A DNA stretch of 7,237 bases from JBBDIM01 sp040880405 (GTDB lineage: Bacteria > Planctomycetota > Planctomycetia > Pirellulales > Pirellulaceae), in the NCBI GenBank assembly GCA_040880405.1, contig JBBDIM010000038.1, positions 1 to 7,237 of the forward strand, given 5' to 3'. Positions 1 through 5,391 of this stretch are shown piece after piece (position 1 is the stretch's first letter; every line of letters starts with the position of its first letter). The notes below the pieces were generated by a model. That model made no database searches. It was not told where the DNA came from and saw nothing but the letters and a program-made list of their open reading frames with translations. The translations under genes and the position numbers were made by a program.

Positions 1-189
1 GCAAACGCAAAGGATCTCGTGTGGGATCCACAAGCCCTTGGCCGCGCGGCCACGGCAGAAACACCAAAATGGGGGTATCTTAGGTCCTGGTGTTTTCCCT
101 TGTTGGCCGTGAGAGCTAATTAAGGGAAGCGGGTCTCGGCTGCGGTTTTAAAATTCTCGGCCGCTTGGCCGCCCGTTTCCCCAATCGGG
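1..189. other. Noncoding, palindrome-rich region
   Basis: No credible gene is visible. The stretch lies downstream (in minus-strand sense) of pyrK and of the left repeat copy. It is rich in GGCC palindromes: a perfect 14-nt palindrome centred on GGCCGCGCGGCC at 39-52, GGCCGCTTGGCC near 160-171, and a CCCC-AATC-GGGG hairpin at 179-190 that abuts the repeat. An 8-bp inverted repeat (AAACACCA at 59-66 with TGGTGTTT at 88-95) encloses a 21-nt loop. The palindrome density resembles that of the adjacent repeat, so the repeat may extend into this region. That cannot be tested here because the other copy is cut off by the window end. Confidence 0.5.
23..66 (-). repeat. Possible degenerate, shortened copy of the end of the 157-bp repeat
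   Basis: Bases 23-34 match bases 188-199 at 11 of 12 positions (GGGATCCACAAG against GGGGTCCACAAG). In both places this is followed in the same order by a GGCC...GGCC palindrome (40-51 against 215-229) and by ACACCA (61-66 against 232-237). The spacing is similar but the connecting sequence differs. This could be a decayed third copy or a coincidence in GGCC-rich DNA. Confidence 0.25.
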
Positions 190-346
190 GGTCCACAAGA
201 TACAGCGATCACAGGGCCAAAAATTGGCCCGACACCACAACATGTACGACCCCCGACTGGGCCAACCGCCCGGCCGAGGGGCGGCCAAGAAAAAACCAGA
301 AGAGGGGTAAAAGGATCTCAATGGGGCCGCCCGAGGGAGGGGGCAA
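190..346 (-). repeat. Left copy of a 157-bp structured repeat
   Basis: The reverse complement of 7081-7237 aligns here without gaps at 140 of 157 positions (hand count, about 89%); 269-313 is identical. The copy starts 21 bp after the pyrK stop and reads in the same sense as pyrK. In that sense it contains a C-rich leader, a pyrimidine-rich stretch with a run of six T, a GGCCG-CCCCT-CGGCC hairpin (272-286 on the plus strand), and a hairpin with a perfect 7-bp stem (214-220 with 224-230). It ends in CTTGTGGACC. There is no U-tract after the last hairpin, so it is not a classical intrinsic terminator. It may be a dispersed 3'-UTR repeat or noncoding RNA. The boundaries shown are only those shared with the right copy. 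Confidence 0.85.
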
Positions 347-367
347 AAGAATGCAATCAGGAGCGGC

Positions 368-1216
368 TCACCACTTGATCTGGCGGGCCTCAAACACGGG
401 GCCTTCGACGCAGGTCCGCTTATAGTCGGCAGTGCCATCCGCCTGCCAAACCTCAGCGACACAGGTGAAGCAAATGCCAATACCGCAGGCCATGGGGGTC
501 TCCAGCGAGACCTGGCAATCGACCTCGCGGCGAGCCGCGATCTCGGCGACCACCCGCATCATCGGTTCCGGCCCACAGCACAGCACTTGGCAGGAGCCGC
601 GTGACTCGTCGAGCGATTGTTCCAGGAGTTCGGTCACCAGCCCGTGATGCCCTTGGGAACCATCATCGGTACACAGCTTGAGCTGTAACCCGGTTGCCCG
701 GAAGTCCTCGAGCCCGGCGAACTCGGCGGCGGTCCGAGCCCCATAGCAAAGCGTCACTTGTTTGGGCGGCGGAACGGGCGACTGGCTCAAATCATCGCCA
801 TACCCGGCCAATCCGAGGGCCTGTTTGGCGACCGCCAAAAAGGGAGTCTGGCCAATCCCGCCCGCCACCAGGATCAGATGATCCACCTCACGCCGAGTAA
901 AGCCATTACCCAGGGGTCCCCAGACCGCGAGGGCCTGCCCCGGCTCGAACCGACTAAGCCGCGAGGTGAACTTGCCTTCGACCTTGTAAACCACATCGAT
1001 GCCCCAAGGCTGACCTGCGTCGTCTCGGACAATGTCGTACAGGGCGAGCGCCCGGCCCAGAAGCGGATCCAAAAAGTCGGCCAGCCGGAGCATGACAAAT
1101 TGCCCCGGCAAGATTGCCCGAGCGATCTCTGGGGCCTCTAGTCGCACCCGAAAGATTTTGTCGGTCAGGGGAAGGTTTTCGTGGATGGTTGTCCGGCGGA
1201 ACTGGAAGTTGGTCAT
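368..1216 (-). CDS. pyrK: Dihydroorotate dehydrogenase electron transfer subunit PyrK
   Basis: This 282-aa protein has the family's usual length and architecture. It should carry FAD and a [2Fe-2S] cluster and pass electrons from the catalytic dihydroorotate dehydrogenase (PyrD, class 1B) to NAD+ in pyrimidine synthesis, in the cytoplasm. An N-terminal FAD-binding barrel shows PGQFVML (37-43) and RALALY (55-60, the flavin-binding arginine motif). The nucleotide-binding domain shows GPLGNGF (100-106), AGGIGQTPF (118-126) and CGPEPMM (214-220). The cluster cysteines are C244, C249, C252 and C269, in the C-x4-C-x2-C-x16-C spacing typical of PyrK. The ATG at 1216 lacks a clear Shine-Dalgarno sequence. 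The gene follows rluB by 48 bp on the same strand and ends just before the left repeat. pyrD is not in the window. A related ferredoxin-type reductase is possible but less likely. Confidence 0.92.
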   Translation of the reverse strand: MTNFQFRRTTIHENLPLTDKIFRVRLEAPEIARAILPGQFVMLRLADFLDPLLGRALALYDIVRDDAGQPWGIDVVYKVEGKFTSRLSRFEPGQALAVWGPLGNGFTRREVDHLILVAGGIGQTPFLAVAKQALGLAGYGDDLSQSPVPPPKQVTLCYGARTAAEFAGLEDFRATGLQLKLCTDDGSQGHHGLVTELLEQSLDESRGSCQVLCCGPEPMMRVVAEIAARREVDCQVSLETPMACGIGICFTCVAEVWQADGTADYKRTCVEGPVFEARQIKW

Positions 1217-1264
1217 GGTGCTTTGGAGCCACGGTCGCGGAGAATCGGCCAGTCAAATTAAAAG

Positions 1265-2440
1265 CTATCGGCGGCGTCCCTTCGAGGATTTGCCACCCCC
1301 GGCAGGCTTACCTGTGCCAAATGACTTACCACTTCCCTGCGACTTACCTGTGCCTTGCGAACGCCCCCGGCCAATCGCCGATTTTCCGGCTCCCTTGCGT
1401 GGAGCGGCCCCTTTTTTAAAGGCGGTCTTCTTACCGAACGATGAAGCACCCCCACTTTTTTGGCCGGTTGATTTTGTCCGAGCACCTGTGCCGCTGCCGG
1501 TTCCACTGCCTGTACGTTTTCCGCCACTGGCACCGCCACCGGTCCCCGACCGGGCACCCTGCTTCCCGAACGACTTGCCCCCCTGGGAATACGATCCGCC
1601 AGACCGGGCACCTCCGCCACCGGAGCGTTTGGGCGGATGGGATCGCCGGGGTGGCTTCGCCGCGCGGATCTCTTCCGACGCGGTCCGCAGGGCGGTTACT
1701 TCGGCGGAGGTCAGTTCTCGATAGGCCCCCACGGGAACTTCCCCCAGACGCAGAGGGCCGATCGAGATCCGGCGCAATCGGACCACCTTGTGACCAACCC
1801 GGGCCAGCAAGCGGCGAATCTCGCGGTTTCGGCCTTCGCTGAGGATGATCTCTAAGGTGGAGGTACGTTTGTTCTTGCGCTTAAGGCGAACGTTATCCGG
1901 CTTGACGAAAGCCTCGGCGAAATGGACCCCGGCCCGCATCATTTTGATGGCCTCGGGATCGGGATGACCGTCGACTTCGACCAAATAGGTCTTCTCGACA
2001 CCAAACTTAGGATGGGCCAGATGGTTCGTCAGTTCACCATCATTTGTCAGCAGAATGAGCCCTTCGCTGGCCCGGTCCAGACGGCCAATGGTAAATACCC
2101 GCTCGTCCTGCGGTACCAGATCGACGACACGCGTACGCCCGGAGGGATCAAAGTTGGTGCTGACTACTCCGGGTGGCTTGTTGAGAAGAAAGTATCGCTT
2201 TTTCGGTGGACGAATCCGTTGGCCATCGACCCGGATGTCTTGGGTGGCGGGATTGACCGAAGTCCCCACCTGGGTGACGAAGTCGCCATCGACCTCAATC
2301 CGCCCCTCAAGGATCATCTCCTCGCACTTGCGGCGACTGCCGATTCCGGCGGCGGCCAATACCTTGTGTAAGCGGTCGGTGTCTTCAGCCTTGGAAGATT
2401 TGTTCCCGCCTGGTGCGCGAGAACCGGTGGAGTCTGGCAT
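1265..2440 (-). CDS. rluB: 23S rRNA pseudouridine synthase, RsuA/RluB family
   Basis: This 391-aa protein belongs to the RsuA/RluB/RluE/RluF family, which isomerises a uridine in rRNA to pseudouridine. An S4 RNA-binding domain spans about 22-70 (RLHKVLAAAGIGSRRKCEEM). The catalytic domain contains LLNKPPGVVST (85-95), the active-site motif GRLDRASEGLILLTNDG with catalytic Asp122, and the C-terminal EGRNREIRRL motif (202-211). The order and motifs best fit RluB (E. coli target: U2605 of 23S rRNA), although RsuA cannot be excluded from sequence alone. Residues from about 263 onward form a basic Gly/Ser/Lys/Thr/Arg-rich tail of about 130 residues, so the protein exceeds the usual core of about 250 residues. 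AGGG lies 5 nt upstream of the ATG and supports this start. pyrK follows after 48 bp. Confidence 0.88.
   Translation of the reverse strand: MPDSTGSRAPGGNKSSKAEDTDRLHKVLAAAGIGSRRKCEEMILEGRIEVDGDFVTQVGTSVNPATQDIRVDGQRIRPPKKRYFLLNKPPGVVSTNFDPSGRTRVVDLVPQDERVFTIGRLDRASEGLILLTNDGELTNHLAHPKFGVEKTYLVEVDGHPDPEAIKMMRAGVHFAEAFVKPDNVRLKRKNKRTSTLEIILSEGRNREIRRLLARVGHKVVRLRRISIGPLRLGEVPVGAYRELTSAEVTALRTASEEIRAAKPPRRSHPPKRSGGGGARSGGSYSQGGKSFGKQGARSGTGGGASGGKRTGSGTGSGTGARTKSTGQKSGGASSFGKKTAFKKGAAPRKGAGKSAIGRGRSQGTGKSQGSGKSFGTGKPAGGGKSSKGRRR
1268..1654 (-). repeat. Low-complexity coding stretch: Gly/Ser/Lys tail of RluB
   Basis: This segment encodes residues 263-391 of the pseudouridine synthase and is built almost entirely from Gly, Ser, Lys, Thr, Arg and Ala. 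It contains recurrent GTGK/GSGK-type units and ends in RRR. At DNA level the 12-mer CTTACCTGTGCC occurs exactly at 1307-1318 and 1343-1354, consistent with expansion by slippage or duplication. The tail is probably disordered and positively charged. Such tails occur in other RluB/RluF-type enzymes, where RNA or ribosome binding is a reasonable inference. Confidence 0.7.
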
Positions 2441-2597
2441 GGATGCCCTGAGCGTGGTAAGTCATCTCGAAAACGACCCAAATTTATCGGCAAAAAGAAA
2501 TCGGCCGGGAAGGGTCTCAGGAGTAGTTTACCAGCCTTTGACCCGCTCTGACAGGTTGCCACCACGTGAGAAATGCGGCCGAGCGGTCCACTGGTCG

Positions 2598-2873
2598 CTA
2601 ACGAGGCCGAACCATATAGTCTTCCTGCTGAATCTGGTTTCGAACGGCCGGGGGCAAAGGACGATCGTACTCTCGAGGGCGGACACCCATCATCTCCGGG
2701 CCAGTGTCCCGTTCCGGGTAAGGATCAGAAGCCACAGCCCGCAACCTTTGCTGCTGCACAGTGCCAGGATCCCACCAATTGGGTCGAGCCAGGTTCGGAC
2801 AACCCGCCCCCACAATCAGGCACAATCCCGCAAATGCGGCTATCCCAACACGGTATTGATGTCCCCTCGCCAT
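2598..2873 (-). CDS. Small probable lipoprotein, planctomycete-type
   Basis: This is a 91-aa protein of unknown function. Its N-terminus looks like a lipoprotein signal: basic residues (R3, H5, R8), a hydrophobic stretch at about 9-23, and Cys25 in VGAGC. The lipobox is imperfect because -3 is Gly rather than Leu/Val. The mature part would be about 66 residues, hydrophilic and rich in Pro, Arg, Asp and Gln. It has an NWWDPGTVQQQR segment followed by a DPYPERDTGPE block and a PREYDRPLPP stretch, but no enzymatic motif. The start at 2873 is chosen because GGAGAAG ends 4 nt before the ATG; a longer frame opening at 2957 has no such support and would bury the signal. It sits between manA and rluB on the same strand. 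I recall similar short Pro/Arg-rich proteins in planctomycetes but cannot confirm a family here. Confidence 0.7.
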   Translation of the reverse strand: MARGHQYRVGIAAFAGLCLIVGAGCPNLARPNWWDPGTVQQQRLRAVASDPYPERDTGPEMMGVRPREYDRPLPPAVRNQIQQEDYMVRPR

Positions 2874-2877
2874 TGAG

Positions 2878-2884
2878 CTTCTCC
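2878..2884 (-). promoter_or_regulatory. Ribosome binding site deciding the lipoprotein start
   Basis: On the minus strand GGAGAAG lies here, with its GGAG core 7 nt before the ATG at 2873. It is the clearest Shine-Dalgarno sequence in the window. It selects the internal methionine over an in-frame upstream one at 2957. Confidence 0.6.
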
Positions 2885-2987
2885 AGTACGATCGTAGGTT
2901 CCTAACTAGCAGGGAACCGCGGAACGGTAACATCCAAGAGGATTTCCCACAAGGCAAGTATCGACGCGGGAAACGTCGGACCTCAGG

Positions 2988-3986
2988 TCATATCGAGTTC
3001 GACAAACCAGGCAGGTTAATCGTCATTTCCAACCATGTTGCGTTTCCGCTCGCGGCGAATTCCACCGGCGGACAGTCCCCCGGTAATAGAACCACATCTC
3101 CCATAAGCAGCGGGTGGGGGAATTCGGGGTGGTCCACAGCGACCTCCCCATCCAAAATCGCGACAATTCGGAAGCGCGACTCACCTCCGAGCCAGTGAAT
3201 TCCACTCCCTTGCCACCGCTCCATGATAAATTTGTCGCAGGTTACCAACCGCTGGATCTGCCCGACGGAGGTGGTGGTTGGCACCTGGGGACTAATCGGG
3301 CCACGGCCAAAGTCGATGGTTTTCAGCGATTGTTCAATGTGTAGTGGTCTCGGCTTACCGTCCGCGTCGGTCCGATTCCAATCAAAGATACGGAATGTCG
3401 TATTGCTGGCCTGTTGGATTTCGGCCACCAAAAGCCCCTGCCCTAGGGCATGGACTGTCCGAGCCGGGATAAATATGCAGTCGCCTGGTATCGGCTCGAA
3501 GCTGTGCAGGCACTCAACGACGCGCTGCTCACGAATTGCCGCCTCAAAGGTGGTCCGATCGACTCCCGACTTCAACCCAGCATACACTTTGGCACCTGGT
3601 TGAGCGTCGACGATGTACCAAGCTTCTGTCTTTCCCTTGTCGGGCGGATCGAGCCGGGCACCTTGGTCATCATCCGGGTGAACCTGGATTGAAAGATCGC
3701 GATTGGCGTCCAAAAACTTGAACAATAGGGGAAAGGAATCGGCCTGAACCGCTGGGCCAAGTAGGTGGTGCCCAGTATTGCGAACTAACTCATTCAAGGT
3801 TTTCCCTTGCAGGGGCCCATTGGCCACCACACTTTGATCCTCTCCATGGTCCACCACTTCCCAGCTCTCGGCCACCGGGCCATCTGGTGGAATGCTTTTC
3901 CGCAACAAACTCCCTATTCGCCGACCACCCCAAATATATTGGCGGAACGTTGGTTGGAAGCGGAGCGGATAATTCGGAACAACCAT
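2988..3986 (-). CDS. manA: Mannose-6-phosphate isomerase, class I
   Basis: This 332-aa cytoplasmic zinc enzyme interconverts mannose-6-phosphate and fructose-6-phosphate, linking glycolysis to GDP-mannose and surface polysaccharide synthesis. It has the length of the short, Bacillus-type class I enzymes. The N-terminus YPLRFQPTFRQYIWGGRRI is characteristic of the family. Zinc ligands are visible as Q101 and H103 in QVHPDD, E121 in GKTEAW and H179 in ARTVHALG. The substrate-binding arginine is R199 in TTFRIFDWNR. A C-terminal cupin-like part (about 245-325) includes DGEVAVDHPE and LLPGDCPPVEF. The start is uncertain: ATG at 3986 is used here, but TTG at 3992 would add two residues. An in-frame stop at 4023-4025 limits extension, and neither start has a strong Shine-Dalgarno sequence. 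It is the first gene of the minus-strand group and is divergent from tatC. Confidence 0.92.
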   Translation of the reverse strand: MVVPNYPLRFQPTFRQYIWGGRRIGSLLRKSIPPDGPVAESWEVVDHGEDQSVVANGPLQGKTLNELVRNTGHHLLGPAVQADSFPLLFKFLDANRDLSIQVHPDDDQGARLDPPDKGKTEAWYIVDAQPGAKVYAGLKSGVDRTTFEAAIREQRVVECLHSFEPIPGDCIFIPARTVHALGQGLLVAEIQQASNTTFRIFDWNRTDADGKPRPLHIEQSLKTIDFGRGPISPQVPTTTSVGQIQRLVTCDKFIMERWQGSGIHWLGGESRFRIVAILDGEVAVDHPEFPHPLLMGDVVLLPGDCPPVEFAASGNATWLEMTINLPGLSNSI

Positions 3987-4290
3987 TACCAATTCGAGCT
4001 CACATTTTTTCGAGCCATAGGGCTACGATTTCCGGTCGGGCAAAGGCGATACGTGCCCTTCACTGGACATTGTAACAGGGGATACCGGCTGTTAGGATTA
4101 AACTTGATTCTCGGATGCCTTGAACAGCCTTCCAAGGTGTTCCGCTCGCGTGGCGGTTTCTCCCTAATTGTTAATCGGCATCCTGCTTGAAGCTCACCAG
4201 GGATCGATCGTTACCAGGGCAAAGCGAACCATTGCTTGGTCTTTTTCCCACCCCGCCTTCGCTTGCGATTTCGGATAACCCAGATTCGTT
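3987..4290. other. Divergent intergenic region between manA and tatC
   Basis: About 300 bp lie between two divergently transcribed genes, so promoters for both are expected here. I find no convincing coding frame, tRNA or riboswitch-like structure. A TACAAT hexamer on the minus strand near 4070 could be a -10 box for manA, but no well-spaced -35 box accompanies it. No good tatC promoter could be fixed by eye. The two dyad sequences listed separately are the only notable internal structure. Confidence 0.45.
4073..4142. promoter_or_regulatory. Two dyad-symmetric sequences, possible operator pair
   Basis: The first dyad is TAACAG-N10-CTGTTA (4073-4094). The second is GAACA-g-CCTT-cc-AAGG-TGTTC (4122-4142), with nine pairing positions interrupted by one unpaired base. 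Both carry AACA/TGTT half-sites, and their left arms start 49 bp apart. The pair lies within the manA/tatC divergent region, where a regulator could act. This is a visual pattern only; short dyads also occur by chance. Confidence 0.25.
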
Positions 4291-5367
4291 ATGAACAAAA
4301 AAAAGGTCAACGATGATCTGTTCGAAGGTTCGTCGATGTCGTTCGGCGATCACCTGGAGGAGCTTCGTGGAGTTCTCTTCAAATCGATCATCTGGCTGGT
4401 CGCGGGTTTGGCTGTTGGCCTATTCTTTGCCCACCATGTAATGGATGCGATTACCGCTCCGGTAGAACGCGCCCTGGTCAAGTTCCACCAGGACAAAGCC
4501 TACAAAACAATGATCGAAGCGGGAGACCGCGAATACACCGAGGAAGAACTGAAGCAACTTCAGGAAATCGCTAAAAAAACCACTTGGGAACCGGTTGAAA
4601 TATGGATTGAACCAGGTGAACTGGAGCGGATTTTTAAGCCCCAAGCCAATAACGACAACAAGGCGGATCCGGAGGCTCCTCCCTTGAACGAAGAAGTCAA
4701 TGAATTGGACGACCTACCTCACCAAATGCGGATTGCCCCGGAAGAGGAGCCGGTCGCCATGCTTACTTGGCGACGGATATCCGCTTCCACGGAAGCCCTC
4801 AAAGTCGAAGAAGTCTTTATGATTTGGCTCAAGGCGGGGTTAATCTTCGGGGCGATCATCGCCAGCCCTGGGATTTTTTATCACATCTGGCAGTTCATTG
4901 CGGCGGGGTTGTACCCGCATGAACAGAAGTATGTCTGGGTGTTTTTACCTTTCAGCATGACGCTGTTTTTCGGTGGAGCGTCCTTGGCCTATTTCCAGGT
5001 TTTTGGGCCGGTTCTCGACTTTTTGTTCAGCTTCAATTTAATGATGGGTATCGACCCTCGCCCGCGGATTAGCGAGTGGATGGGATTTGTGCTTCTGCTC
5101 CCGCTGGGCTTTGGGCTGAGCTTCCAGCTTCCACTCGTGATGTTGATGTTAAACCGTATTGGATTAGTTTCACTTGAGAGCTATGTGGCGCAGTGGCGGA
5201 TTGCGATCGTTGTCATCTTTGGCCTGTCGGCATTTCTGACTCCCGCCGAGCCTATCAGCATGATGATGATGGCCATTCCGTTAACTATCCTTTATTTCGG
5301 CGGGATCGGCCTTTGCCGCTGGATGCCTCGCAGTCGGTCACCTTTCGGCGACCCGGCGACCGGCTAG
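4291..5367 (+). CDS. tatC: Sec-independent protein translocase TatC with large insertion
   Basis: TatC is the membrane receptor of the twin-arginine pathway; it binds signal peptides and exports folded proteins with TatA/TatB. This copy has 358 residues against roughly 250 in E. coli. The hallmark HLEELR is at 21-26. Hydrophobic segments lie at about 29-48, 176-206, 213-248, 261-292 and 302-343, the last containing two membrane spans. Other signatures are FIAAGLYPHEQ (202-212), FGLSFQLP (274-281) and LTPAEPIS (316-323). The extra length lies in the first periplasmic loop, about residues 55-170, which is strongly acidic. Where E. coli has a glutamate in TM4 (FGVSFEVP), this protein has Gln279. 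ATG 4291 is preferred because the DLFEGSSMSFGDHLEEL lead-in looks planctomycete-like. Met16 (4336), with GAAGG 7 nt upstream, is an alternative start. fhcA follows after 24 bp. Confidence 0.93.
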   Translation: MNKKKVNDDLFEGSSMSFGDHLEELRGVLFKSIIWLVAGLAVGLFFAHHVMDAITAPVERALVKFHQDKAYKTMIEAGDREYTEEELKQLQEIAKKTTWEPVEIWIEPGELERIFKPQANNDNKADPEAPPLNEEVNELDDLPHQMRIAPEEEPVAMLTWRRISASTEALKVEEVFMIWLKAGLIFGAIIASPGIFYHIWQFIAAGLYPHEQKYVWVFLPFSMTLFFGGASLAYFQVFGPVLDFLFSFNLMMGIDPRPRISEWMGFVLLLPLGFGLSFQLPLVMLMLNRIGLVSLESYVAQWRIAIVVIFGLSAFLTPAEPISMMMMAIPLTILYFGGIGLCRWMPRSRSPFGDPATG

Positions 5368-5391
5368 CCCAACCCACAGAAGATTCACGGC

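Noticed and set aside
148..480. Minus-strand frame of 110 codons across the left repeat
   Set aside because: It overlaps the conserved cluster-binding C-terminus of pyrK in another frame. Its remainder is repeat sequence with no recognisable protein character.
1032..1724. Open plus-strand frame of 230 codons, Pro-rich
   Set aside because: It is antisense to the start of pyrK and to the Gly/Ser/Lys tail of rluB. The proline runs are the complement of Gly codons, and it has no domain-like features.
2055..2876. Open plus-strand frame of 273 codons
   Set aside because: It lies antisense to rluB and the lipoprotein gene. The product is Arg/Ser/Pro-rich without motifs, while the minus-strand frames encode recognisable proteins.
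2897..2918. GGTTCC-N10-GGAACC stem between manA and the lipoprotein gene
   Set aside because: It has only 6-bp arms and no T-run on either side, so it is too weak to call a terminator or operator.
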